Source: Mytilus galloprovincialis
Taxonomy: Eukaryota > Mollusca > Bivalvia > Mytilida > Mytilidae
Assembly: GCF_965363235.1 (NCBI RefSeq)
Contig: NC_134839.1
Coordinates: forward strand, 73,050,910 to 73,114,909
Direction: 5' to 3'
Length of the DNA stretch: 64,000 nt
Part shown: piece by piece, positions 48,261 through 60,800 of the stretch
Position numbering within the stretch: the first letter of the stretch is position 1
Layout of the letters: each line of letters opens with the position of its first letter
The notes under the pieces: model-generated
What the model was told of the DNA's origin: nothing
Seen by the model: only the letters and a program-made list of their open reading frames with translations
Database searches by the model: none
Translations under genes and position numbers: made by a program

Positions 48261-49296
48261 TCAAATCAAAATATTTATAAAGCCAAACAAGTAAAAAGTT
48301 GAAGAGCATTGAGGATCCAAAATTCCCAAAAGTTGTGCCAAATACGAGTAAAGTTTGCACAACGGCTTATGATATAATTACAAGGAGAATAAATCCTTTA
48401 AAAATAGTTGATCGACACTGTTTTATTTTAACTCAGCCGGTTTATTACTGATACACACCCATACACACCTTTCAAATAGCTTTCATAAAACTCTGGACCA
48501 CTTACAAAATTGGATCGAATGGACGCCCCGTGCTGCGGTAGGGTACAGTAGAACGCTGAAAGACAACCTGTCCACAGTTTCACAATACACTTTAACAATT
48601 ATTATTTTTGCTGATGTTGAATATCAAGTAGCCAAACGTTTTTATTTTTCCCGATGCTGTATAAAATTATACGCATTAAAATATTCTTACTTAATGAAGA
48701 ATAACATTTGAACATAAATTATGCATTTGTTATATTAGCTTTCTTTCAAATAGAAGTTACAATTGAAAACTTACCTTTTCATACATTCCTTTATATTTAC
48801 ACCCGAGCACACTTACTATAGGGTTGTGTATTTTACGTGTCCTATATATAGATAGAGATAAGTTAAATGCTATTCAAATATATTATCAGTTAATAAAGTA
48901 AGTTGATAACCACACTACAGTTGTGTTTTGTAATATTATGTTTGGTCATGATCATTTATATAAAGATAAAGACTAACAAAATAAGTCCTACATTACCGGA
49001 ACCCATGTTGTTCAATATTAAGGTTTTAAGCTATGACACTAGTTATGACAGTAGTAGTACTAGTACTAGAATTAATGGTTGCAGTACTTCCAGTAATGTA
49101 ATTGAAGTAGATAATGCTTTAAAACATATTTTATTTTACATAGCTCGGTGTGTTTGTATTTATTTCTTCTAAAAAATAGACGCACTCGATTAGTTATATT
49201 AAATGGAAAACATCCGTCGATTCTATTCTTCAAATTTATATGTAATTCATTTTTATATCTTCATGCTAAAATAATTATTGGTTAAAGTCATATGTA

Positions 49297-49400
49297 AAAG
49301 AGGGACGAAAGAAATCAGAGGGACAGTCTAACTCAGAGATTGAAAATAAACTGACAACGTCATGGCTAAAACTAAAAAGACAAACAGACAAATAATAGTA
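49297..49400 (-). repeat. partial 3' tail of the Penelope-like family
   Basis: aaaagagggacgaaagaaat (complement of the terminus), then ctgacaacgtcatggctaaa. Truncated. Confidence 0.6.
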
Positions 49401-49556
49401 TGGTTCCATGTTATATTGAAGAAAATGCAAATGTTATAGACACAGGTAAACAAATATTGTATATCTAATTATATATGTTGACAACTTGTTTTGCATTTTA
49501 CAAAATGTTCAGCCAAAAAAATAATTACCCGTGCCTGAATATACATTACTTTAAAC

Positions 49557-49737
49557 AGGGGCGAAAGATACAAGAGGTCAAACGCATAGATCGAAAATAA
49601 ACTGACAACACCATGGCCAAGACAGAAAAAAAAACCAGACACATAATAGTACACAAGACACAACAACGAAAACTAAAGACTAAGCAACACGAACCCCACC
49701 CAAAACTGGGGGTGATCTTGTGTGCTCCGGAAGGGTA
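49557..49737 (-). repeat. 3' tail of the Penelope-like family
   Basis: Starts aggggcgaaagatacaagag and reaches ccaaaactgggggtgatctt and tgctccggaagggtag. Same series as 8.37-8.55 kb. Confidence 0.65.
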
Positions 49738-49794
49738 GTGTTCATTCATGTGTATATTTATGTATGTATTGGAGAAGACGTTGGTAGTACTTCA

Positions 49795-51070
49795 TTTGCC
49801 ACAGCGGCTTAACCCGGGTAAGCCCGGTCGACGCTTCCGGTATAGGCACAGTCGCTTCATTCTCTGTAAAATCGGCCGCCGGCGCAAATAGGCATACGCC
49901 GCCCTCGCCGGTCTTCTATCACCGGCAAGCAATCAGCCGGTCATAAAAGTATGGCGGGAAGCGCAATTTTAGATAAACTAGAACATACCCGTGATATCGC
50001 GGGTCCGTGACTGAATTAAAGTATATAACTATGCGCAAGCCTTTTCTTAGTATTAGTACTGTCATCTGATAAAGTCAGGCCGATTATAAGATACACAATT
50101 TTCTCTGCTTTCAAATCTTTCTGTTTGAACCCGTGGAACTGGAACTTATCAATTATTGGTAATATTAAATATTTGGAAAACAAAAGGTCCTGGAATAGAG
50201 TATTTTTTAATCAACAGCATTGTCCTATATTAGTTATAAATAAGTTGAATTCTACGTCATGCCCGCTAACAAATTGAAACTTATTTTTAGTCCAGATTTT
50301 TAGTATTCGTATTGTTATCTTAGAAAGTCTTACGGATTAAAATACTACAATAGGTAACAATTTGACAATTTAGTAGTGTCAACCCTGTGATAATGATCCG
50401 TTTATATAGCATATTACTCCTGAATACACCATTTGGTGATGCGGAACGTACAGATAAGGTAATAGGTAACAGGTGATCATACTATTGGTATCGATATCGG
50501 ACACGACCCGGAACTTTCTAATTATTGGCGATATTAATTACGTGGAAAACAAAAGGGCCTGGGGTGGTGTAATTTTTAATCTACACCTTTGTAATATATT
50601 AGTTGTATATAAAGTTGAATTCTTTGATTCGTCGTTTTTACGTGATGACGGCTGATAAATTGGACCTCGTAATTTTAGTATTATAGATTATCGGAATTTA
50701 AAAGGTGAAGATTGATTTTTGTGAATCAGACTAGTATATAACATGATACTGCATTGATAAACTATGACGATATTAAATTACCACGCTATATTTTATTTTC
50801 AAATTTATAAAATTATCTCGAAGAAACGTTTTTATGATGAATAAGGCCTCAGAAAAAAAGATTGCATTTTAAAAATATATATTTATTGTTAATAGGTTCA
50901 TCTTTTATATTCCCTAGCTTAGAAAGGAAAAAAGTATAAATTTGAACTTCTGTCGTCATCTTTAAATCAGCCGGTTCCACTCGTTTTATTTTTAGTCATA
51001 TTTAACCCGGTCACGTGATAGGGGGAACCGGGCATAGCCCGACCTAGAACAAATGAAGCAGCCCCGTTAC
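49795..51070. repeat. unclassified repeat region with GC-rich edges
   Basis: Begins with a GC-rich block (cttaacccgggtaagcccgg, ggccgccggcg) and ends with another (aaccgggcatagcccgacct). The interior holds two diverged copies of a segment of about 150 bases (about 50125-50275 and 50495-50650) sharing attattggtaatatta-like sequence and gtggaaaacaaaagggcctg. Short inverted cttcatttg / caaatgaag words sit at the two edges. The boundaries are a guess. Confidence 0.35.
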
Positions 51071-51764
51071 TAAGTTGAAAAACTTGTGTCTAATCCATTT
51101 GTCATTTTTGAACAATAAAATATGTTTGAACTTAACAATGCTTTAACACAAGGTATAACTCATATATACAGATGATAAATGGTCACTGGGATTTCTCCTT
51201 TGCAAATGTTAAGCTGTTAACTCGGGAGTTTTACGTTGACTGATCTATGTATGCAAGCAGCCGGTTTTGATCCGAGTAGAATTTAAATCATTCACTATTG
51301 CCATGTTTTCTGCAAGACAACGAATCTCAAATTAATTATGGTCGACGTATTCACAAACCTCTTCTATACTATTAAACGAGAAGACCTCGTTTTGCCTGTC
51401 GCTTCTCTTCCTTTCACAATAAATTAATCATCATTTCTCTGTGTCCTATAGTTACCATGCATAGCCGCATTTTTATTGTGACAACATTCAAAGATACTAG
51501 CAATTAAGATTTGTTTTTTTTACTTTGAGCAAGACGATGTGTTTTATAGTCGTTACATTTCTAGAACTGTTTGGTAGACTGTTGCCTTTTCGTCGTCCTT
51601 TGCAACGATTTAATCTTTCTGTCTTCGACTTCTGATATGTTCATATACTCTCTGTAGTATCTTCTGTCTTTTTTCTCCTTCTCAAGTGAGATTATAATGG
51701 GAGCAAAGAAATTGAGGCTGACTGGAAATACTACATTGTACATTGTAGCTATCTATTTAGGTTA

Positions 51765-51965
51765 TTAGTCAACAACATTAACGGTACCAATTTTCTTGCA
51801 CCAGATGCGCATTTCGACAATACATGTCTCTTCAGTAATGCTCGTGGCCAAAATATTTGAAATCCAAAGCTTATATAAAAGATGAAGAGCTATAATCCAA
51901 AAGGTCCAAAAAGTATAGCCAAATCCGTGAAAGGAATCAGAGCTTTGCATAAGCGAGATACATTC
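51765..51965 (-). mobile_element. diverged hammerhead-bearing repeat
   Basis: A single repeat unit whose layout parallels the retrozyme arrays: hammerhead, then (minus strand) sequence corresponding to ccaaaatatttgaaatcc and gaagagctataatccaaaag on the plus strand. It shares words such as aaaatattt and gaagagc with the 355 bp family but is otherwise different. Confidence 0.55.
51798..51841 (-). ncRNA. hammerhead ribozyme 6 (diverged family)
   Basis: Minus strand: stem I strand GCATTA, core CTGAAGA (position 7 is free in the family), stem II GACA-tgtat-TGTC, GAAA, stem III A-U and U-A around loop GCGC, triplet ATC (NUH rule satisfied), stem I strand TGGTGC. Stem I pairs over six positions with two G-U. 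Compared with the 355 bp family, stem III changes C-G to U-A and stem II is different but paired, so the fold is kept by compensating changes. Confidence 0.78.
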
Positions 51966-52302
51966 GTTAATTTATAATAATAACAAGTTTAACCAAGATT
52001 TGTATAAAAAAAAATATTGTTACATTGAAAATATCATTAATTTGTTTTTGATGCACTCACCTACCTTCTCTGAGGCTCATTTAAACTTAGTCACTAGGGA
52101 GAGGACGTCACTTATGTTGTTATAACTTTTGTCCAATCCCTTTTGCTACTTTTGCAAAGAAAACATGTTTAAACTAAACTCAGTCACTGTATGGTAACGT
52201 GTCCTGAAAAGTGATTCCTATATTCGTACTCAGAATGGAATATTATCTTGTATCATACTACCTTGATCTCAAATCCAGGATCTGTTTGTTATCTGAACTT
52301 CT

Positions 52303-52393
52303 ATATCAAGTCATAAGACAAGCCTGACATTATGTCGAAGAGGGGTGTTTTCACAAATCAGAATATACCAGCGGTAGTAGTGTCCATCAGACA
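52303..52393 (-). pseudogene. relic of a fifth PPxY tail exon
   Basis: Minus-strand sequence still aligns with copy D at the DNA level (ggtatattctgattt and gtcaggcttgtc), but it reads LPLVYSDL followed at once by a TGA stop, the first PPxY is lost, and the second is not recognisable. No membrane exon was found upstream. Confidence 0.6.
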
Positions 52394-52399
52394 TACTAA

Positions 52400-54515
52400 T
52401 TATTACTAATTAACATTAGAGAATCCCTCAAATTATGACATTTCAACACAAATTCAGTGCGATCTAATGCATATTACACTCTGGAATTTGGCTATCATTG
52501 TATATCTGTCTTTGGCTTTCAAGTATTCCGCTTTTGGCATTCCTGATGAAGATTAACCCAGAAAATCTAAATTCGTTCGGATGAGTTTAATGTTGTTTTA
52601 TTAGTAAGCAAATGAAGAGTATATTTTGTAACTATTTCTGAATTGCATTTGCAAAAAAAAGATATACGCTTTTATAAGCACAAAGTATGTGACAAAAATA
52701 CAATATATCGGATGACTTTTTATCAAACAATTTCTTAAATTGTCCTGCTATTCAGCTAGTGGACGTTTTTTCTCCGAGGAAATGAAATTTCCAGTAATCT
52801 TTTTGCTGACATGAAATATCTTTAATTCAGTCGTATTTTGTAAATTTAAAGTTCATAAAGTGTTGAAGTAAGGTTGTCCTCCCAAAGACATAGACCATCA
52901 TAGCCATTCTTTGTCAGTACAAATAATTGTATATTATCAAAATCAGAATGCTGAAATTGGCGTTAAAACTTATCTCTAGTCTTTTTTCTCATTAAGACAA
53001 ACTTTTGGAACCATTAGTAAAATCGAAGTCAATATCAATAAGTGCATCAAGGATTACTTGGAAAATGCGGATAATTTAAAATACACAAAAATTAATAAGG
53101 AAACAATGGCCTACTTTTGAAATATTTACTTCCTTATTTGTTTAAACAAGTACACTTATACGCAGGTACGCAGAAAGTTGTTGATACTATTCAAATATTA
53201 TAAATTGCGCACATTTATTACGTTTTAATATTATCAATAACTGATATAAATATAAGTCGACAGAGTATGTTTTAATATAGATTACTTTCTTTCTTTCTTT
53301 CTATTAAGTTATTTTAACGACAACCTATGTATAACAACCTTTTGACAGTGCATTACATTGATTGATTGAAATAATACGACATAATATTAGTAAACAATAA
53401 TTTCTATACATAGAAAAACATATCTTAATTAGTTAGTTGATATATTTTAAATGTTTTATTTCATTCATTCATAGGTGCCTATTATTCTTTAATCAATATT
53501 CAATGTTCTGAACCAATCTAAATTTAAGTTTTTAAATAAGGTTATTAAACTTGTATGGCAGTTGAAAGCATAAAACAAAAAGAAAATCCTTAAATGTATT
53601 TAAAGTATACATTGAATTAAAGATTTCTTTTTCAAATGGCTTTGAAACACATTCAGCACAATTTCTATATCATTTTTCCTACACGAGAAATATCAATGCA
53701 GACATTCGTGTACTGTAATAAGCTCAATTACAACCATCTTGTTGTAAAATGTAATCTACTAGGAAACGTTATATTTTAACCTCAGAAATGCATGACTTGT
53801 CTTTGCAATTAAGTGTATAGACACGTGTCTATTGTTGAGAGTAACGTTTGTTGGCTATTTGTGTTGTTAGTTTAGTCTCGGTGACGTATACTCCCTCATC
53901 ACTTTTTATGTACTACTATATGAAATTCACAATCGCAAACAATAATTGAACTAAAATGGAACAATAAAATTGTCATCGCTGAATTTCATTGTAAATTGTG
54001 GCCTACTCCATGAAATAACAACTTGAAACATGTAGATGGCATACCAAATAAAGGGAACAGTAGTTTATCGCTGTTTAAAAGTCATAAATCGATTGAGAGA
54101 AAACAAATCCTGGTTACAAACTAAAACCGATGGAAACACATCAACTTTTAAGTGGAAAGCAACGAAACAACAGAACGCAAAACGGTTTCCAATGAGGCAT
54201 TATTTTAACTCTGTAACAGAATGTACAATTATATGGTCTACAATTATTTTGGTTTCCATTTTCCATTATATAAATCAAACCCGTTGATATGAAACTACGT
54301 GAATTTCTTTTTGGTACTACCAGCAAATTCGATTTCCACATGCACATCTTTCGTGAGATCATACAAAATTAGTTAAATATATCCGTACATGTTAGAAGAG
54401 TCATTTTTTGTTAAAAGAATCAAGTGCAAAACATGAATGAACCAAGGAATGATATATACTTAGTTTTATTTTAAAAAGATAATTATTTTCAATCATTATG
54501 AAAGATAAAACAATA
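52400..54515. other. no gene recognised; 3' flank of the SLC23 gene
   Basis: AT-rich. Contains a short ctttctttctttcttt microsatellite near 53287-53302. The 3' untranslated region of the SLC23 gene must start at 54515 and run into this stretch, but I cannot place its end. Confidence 0.4.
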
Positions 54516-54820
54516 TCACATTTTTGATTGAATTTCTATATCTGCCTTACTGTTTGAATTAGGAATACCAGTATATTTTTCTTTCTGTATTTCATCTATA
54601 TTTATCTTTTGTTTTTTAGATTTGCAACATTTCTGGAAAATAGACTGTGATTCATATTTGAAAGTTGGTAAAAATGGTATGTAAGAGAAACACTTATATC
54701 GTCGTAAAAATGGCATAATAAAAGGTAAGTCATATGTTGATTGATATGTGGTATCATCTGAGGCACCTGTTGTGGATAACTGGTTCCTCCATTTTATAAT
54801 CCCTCTTTCCTCATCGGTCC
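54516..54820 (-). CDS. SLC23 last exon (cytoplasmic C-terminus)
   Basis: Acceptor ttttccaaag, entered in phase 1. Encodes [40 protein letters not shown] and a Lys/Ser-rich end with [14 protein letters not shown], stopped by TGA. The EERG, YDLPF and YIPxxPTF words match the family's C-terminal region. Confidence 0.9.
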
Positions 54821-57800
54821 CTTTGGAAAAAAAAAGTTATTCAAAATAATTGTTGCTGTTTCGTCCTAGTTCTTTCGCAATTAAATAATTTCATATTGAT
54901 AATGGATCCTGATTGGTACAATATTTTCTATTAGTCACGATAATATCTAGACTCGGCTATTTAGAAATTGGAGTGAGGTATAGACGCTTTTGTCAAAGAT
55001 TGGTTGTTATTTCACAACTCATGTGGTATTACTGTTAGATTGCAATAACCGATTATATCATTTTATTTAAAGATTACTTTTTATAACATGTATAAACCAC
55101 TCCATCTTTGTGCTTATATAGAAATCATGTGACTAATAGTATTGAAAGAAAATACCGAAGAAGGTATAGTTTTAAGTGTTAACGTCTACACAATTTCGAA
55201 CCTTGTTTTATGATATGTCTGCAGTACGTTTGCTTGATCAAGAAATTTCATATACCATAGCTTGCTGTTCGATGTGAACCAATACCCCGTTTTGAAGACC
55301 GTACCTTGACCTTGACTTGGATGGAGAATTGTCTTATTGGCACTCATACCACATCTTCATTTATCAAATAGGATGTCGTTTGTGTATATTTCAGAATACA
55401 GATACATTAAGGTTTGACAACATCGATGTTTCATTTTAATTCCAATATTTCTGTGACATTATAGCGTAAACCAGTTTCTTCAGATACAAACCTGGAACGG
55501 TATTATCTAATATGAAGCCAAGCATTCCACCAACAAACATAGCTGTACTCAATAGTACTGTTAATACTTGGTCTAGTTCAGAATTACCTGCAAAAATAAA
55601 ATTATAATTAATTTGAACAAGAAATGTAGCTTTTTTGCACTTGGAGATCATGGAATTAGTGATAATGTTATATACATTTTGGCACAAAAATAAAACTGAT
55701 GCAAAATGTTTACATCGCATTTCATTTTGGTTTTTTCTTCACATTCCTTGTCCCTTCATTAGTTTTGAGGTCTAAACCGAATACTGAAATTTACTTATAA
55801 TCGCTTCGAAACAAATGGAACGCATGGTGCGAGTGTCACGTTTTATTCTGTTTCTTAGGTTCTCTAAATGGAATGAAATCTCTCTCTCTGTCATCATGGA
55901 AGATCTATTGGGGCATTTCATATTATGCGTGTGGTTAACGTTTTAGAATTAGCAACAAGGTTATTGGAGTGTTACTTGTTGAATCATCTCTATGACAGGT
56001 AAATATTTTATATTATTGCTAAGTCTACTTTACATAAGCAACACGACGGGTGCCACATGTGGAGCAGGATCTGCTTACCCTTCCGGAGCACCTGAGATCA
56101 CCCCTAGTTTTTGGTGGGGTTCGTGTTGTTTATTCTTTAGTTTTCTATGTTGTGTCGTGTGTACTATTGTTTTTCTGTTTGTCTTTTTCATTTTTAGCCA
56201 TGGCGTTGTCAGTTTGTTTTAGATTTATGAGTTTGACTGTCCCTTTGGTATCTTTCGTCCCTCTTTTACAACTCATAATTTGGTACTGATGTTTTTTTCT
56301 ATTAACTGTAAACTGCTAAAAATGATATGAGTCAAGCCGACTACAGCCAAATGCAAATGTTACACCTTACTATTATTTTAGTTTTTGTTTCAAACTTTTC
56401 AATCATGGTAATTTCAGTCCTTAGTTTTGTTATTTTATTTCTAAAACAATGATTCTTAAAAATTTAATTGAGTAATCAATCAAAATCAATCGCAAAAAAA
56501 AATGGAAATATTATCAACAAGTCGATATATTATCACAATACAAATATAAACGTAAAACAATATTTGGATTTTTCAACAGTAAATATTTGATTTCTTTTCA
56601 TGTCACATATTTGATAACCATACTAGTTAATCATCTAAAGTATTAAATATTCGAACACGTAATGTTATTTATTTTTTTAGTGACTTTCATTTTTGAATTT
56701 TTCCTCAGAGTTCAGTATTTTAGTGATTTAACTTTTTTCTTACTGAAAATTTTGGTAAAAATCAAAACAACATATATATATTTAGATATAAAATATACTT
56801 TTACCTGTGTCTATAACATTAGCATTTTCTTCAATGTAACGTGGAACCATAAGACCTATCAAGAGTGACGAGCCAATAATACACAGATTTCTACCAGATG
56901 ACAAATCAACAAACTGAAGGGTAGAGAGACCAACTGATGTTACCATTCCAAAACTTAGAACAACAGTACCACCAAGTACAGGATCCGGAAGTAAAGTCAG
57001 TACAGCACCTACTTTTCCAAATAGGCCACATATTAAAAATATTATTCCAGCATATTGAAATACTCTTCTACTTGCATTCTGGAAAACAAAATTGCATTTT
57101 GTACATATCGTTGTAAATTTTTTCCAATTCAAGCTTTTAAATTCTATGCTTAAATTCTTTTCAGTTTGACATTACTATATTTTCTCATAGTATTGGATGC
57201 CATCATAAATTTTCTTTTTATGCACCATAATGAACTTCAGACATGTATTATAATTGTGTATAAAATTTTAAAGTTGTCTCCGTCGAAATAGAACTAGGTG
57301 TGTGCTTGTGTAATATGTAAAAAAAATACATAATGTTACCTTTGTGAATCCTATAGCACCAACATTTTGGCTGTATGAGGTAGTTGCTCCTCCTGATCCT
57401 ACAGCACCTGATAGGATACTTCCAAATCCTTCCATTGCTATCCCGCGATTAATCGCATGGGCAGGAGGAGGAGGAGCACCTGATATTCTTGCACATGCGT
57501 AATAGTCTCCAACAGATTCAATAATCGAGGTAAATGTAGCTGCCATCATTGCCATGTAACTTGCAACACTTAATGTTGGAAGTCCCCACTGTCCTAGGTA
57601 GACAATACAAAGACATATTAAATCAGATTCCAAAATGATCCTGTCTATTTAGTTTAATAAAGATTATAGACTATTTTCATATTACCGACAGGACATCCTC
57701 GGACACGGTCAAGTAAGAGTAACCAAAATTAAGTGCAATCAAACATATATAATCGGTGCAATTTTTGGGGAAAGTTTAAAATTATGAATGTTTTTGTGGT

Positions 57801-60800
57801 GTATAGAAAAATAAAACAGTTAAATTCCCCCCAAAGTTATACCGATTAAAAACTTCTTTACACTGCTTGTACTTGACCGAATACCAGAATGTCTAACCAC
57901 AAAGAAGATAACTTGTCGAAAAAAAGTGGGTAATAACAAATAATAAAATTGAGAATGGAAATTGGGAATGTGTCACAGAGACAACAACCCGACCATAGAG
58001 GAGACAACAGCAGAAGGTCACCAACAGGTCTTCAATGCAGCGAGAAATTCCCGACCAGGAGGCGTCCTTCAGCTGGCCCCTAAACAAATATATGTATACC
58101 AGTTCAGTGATAATGAACGCCATACTAAAATCCAAATTGTACACAAGAAACTAAAATTAAAAATAATACAAGACTAACAAAGGCCAGAGGCTCCTGACTT
58201 GGGACAGGCGCAAAAATGCGGCGGGGTTAAACATGTTTATGAGATCTCAACCCTCCCCCTATACCTCTAGCCAATGCAGAAAAGTAAACGCATAACATAA
58301 CAATACGCACATTAAAATTCAGTTCAAGAGAATTCCGAGTCTGATGTCAAAAGATTTAGCCAAAGAAAATAAACAAAATGACAATAATACATAAATAACA
58401 TCAGACTACTAGCAGTTAACTGACATGCCAGCTCTTTTATCATAAATTTTAGTATTAAGCTTTCCGTTAATGATATAGATATCAAAATCGAGGAAAGGAA
58501 AGGACAGTGGTCATTGTCAGTATTAGCTTTATTTAAAGTAAGTTCAACAGGATAAATTTCTTTAGTATACATACTGAGGTCGTCATTTTTGAGAGCCAAA
58601 ATATCATCCAAATATCTAAAAGTATTATCAAATTTGTGTATCAGATGTTGTTTCCATGGGTCTTTGCTGATTTTTGTCATAAATTGTAAGTCATAGCAAT
58701 ACAAAAACAGGTCCGCAATAAGTGGTGCACAGTTAGTCCCCATTGGAATTCCGATAACCTGGCGATAGACGGAATCTCCAAAGCGAACAAAAATGTTATC
58801 TAGTAAAAATTCAAGGGCAGATAGAGTACCAAAGCATGTCCAATTGACATAGTTTTTTTGTTTATTGCTACTAAAAAATTACCTTAAAGAGTTTGAACAT
58901 AATATATTCACATTCTGACTTTTTAAATGCCCAATTAATCAGATGTGTGAATTTTTTCTTAATGAGAATGTGAGGACAAGTAAAAAGTAAAATCATAAAA
59001 TGTATTGATAAGAAATACATAAACCAGGTAAAAGATAAATGTCAAAAATGGTTGACTCATATTTTTTTTTATCCTTTCAAGTTTATTTTGGTTGTTAATA
59101 AATAAAACGTATTAAGTTTAAAAGTAAGTAATCTTACCTGGATATGGAAAAAAGAACCATTTTGCATTGCTTACTACATGAAGTCTAGCATCTGTCCTCG
59201 CTTTGTATTCTGGTAGTGTGGAATTCGACGTAAATACATCGCATTCGGTCAATATTGCAGTTATTGACCAAGACAGTATCACTGCAAGAATCACCTAGAA
59301 TATATAAAATTAATAAGTTAAAGACAAGTTTCATTTTGCATTTGGTCAGTTATTTTAGAAACCTTTTAAAGTAAGAGAATGAGCACCTTATCAAGATGTT
59401 GACACCGAACATCACTGAGAAACATTATTTGCCTGTTTTTTTCAAGTGAATTGGTTCACATGTTTCATGTTGTGGCTTTAATAGCAGACAATTCTATTTT
59501 TTCTCTTTGTTGAAGGCCGTCCGATTGCACACAGTTACTTACATCAACTGTGTTTGATTATTGGTGTAAAATTGTATCTTTGGAATTCATACCACATATC
59601 AATGTTTTTATTCTTTATTTAGTTTCATTGATAATGGAAACATGTTTTGTCAAAATCCCCTTTGAGTGGAATATTAATGTTACAGTTTAACCTTTCTGTG
59701 CATGTATATATAACGTTTACCAAGTATAAAACGTAAAATCACAAAATTACTGACCTCCGAAGAAAATTCAAAACGGAATGCGGAATTTTACAGTATTTTT
59801 ATCATTCAATTGTCTTTTGAATATCAGTGAAGAAACAGCAATGTTTTGAGACATTTGTAAATATAACTAATAAATGAAAATGAAGACTGATATCAATCAA
59901 ATAATGAATACTTACTGGGAACAGTCGGAAAACTGGAAAATGAGAGATGAAACATTTTTTCTTTGTCGTCCATGAAGGTATAGGACAGGAAATATTACGT
60001 AGATATAGAGAAAACAATAACAGGAAAAATATTGTTCTGAAAACATAACATGTATTTGTGATTTTAGATAGGTAAATGTTTGTAAAAGAAAAATGTACCT
60101 TCATAAAATAGAAGTTTGTCAATCTTTTTTTTTATTATTAAGGATTAATCTCTATTACTGCAAAGTTATGTTTGATGTGTATTTTATAATTTATTTTTAA
60201 ACGATTATCTGTGTGTTAATTTTTGCGCCTGTCCCAATTCAGGAGCCTCTGGCCTTTGTTAGTTTTTAATTTTAGTTCATTTAAATATTTCGGAGTTTAG
60301 TATGACTTCCATTATCACTGAACTAGTACACATGTTTGTTTTTTGGCCAGCTAAAGCACGTCTCCGTGTGCGGAATTTTCACGCTGTATTAAAGACCCAT
60401 TGGTGACCTTCTGCTACTTTCTGCTCTTTGGTCGGGTTGTTGTCTCTTTGACACTTTCTCCATTTCCATTCTTAATTTTATCTGAAGGAAATCGTTTAAG
60501 ATAATTTCCTGATTGTGTTAATCACCATTCATGCTTAGGTTTGGTTAAGGTTGAAACAATTAACAAGTCTTACAAGATTGATACTCCCCAGTGGATTTTG
60601 CAAAAGTTCAAAGCAACGTCGATCAGGGATAGTCCTACCAAAGTGATTGTTGGAACAACTGTTATTGGTCCTATATACTGCAACAGCACGCCCAATATCC
60701 CAGTACAACCAATCAGAACTTGTGTTACAGATGCAACAATTATGCCTCCTTGAATCTATACAAACAAGTATAAATATGAAGATATGTAAAACCTTGCATT

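Larger units (their letters stand above)
47828..48352 (-). mobile_element. retrozyme-like array, inverted, about 1.5 units
   Basis: Minus-strand copy of the 29.6-30.5 kb repeat. Two hammerheads have predicted cleavage sites 354 bases apart (47868/47869 and 48222/48223). The 20-base hairpin at 48098-48117 has a changed loop. One ribozyme is intact and one has core mutations. It lies about 45 bases from the TTAA element. Confidence 0.78.

Noticed and set aside
48903..49172. Plus-strand frame with an N-terminal hydrophobic stretch and a Ser/Thr region
   Set aside because: It has the look of a small membrane protein, but there is no splice or homology support and the hydrophobicity is expected from the T-rich sequence.
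52541..52580. ctgatgaagattaacccagaaaa, resembling another hammerhead
   Set aside because: The core words CTGATGA and GAAA are present, but stem II does not close properly and no stem III or cleavage triplet can be drawn. At best a decayed relic.
53280..53310. ctttctttctttcttt run as a regulatory or recombination site
   Set aside because: An ordinary short microsatellite with no supporting context.
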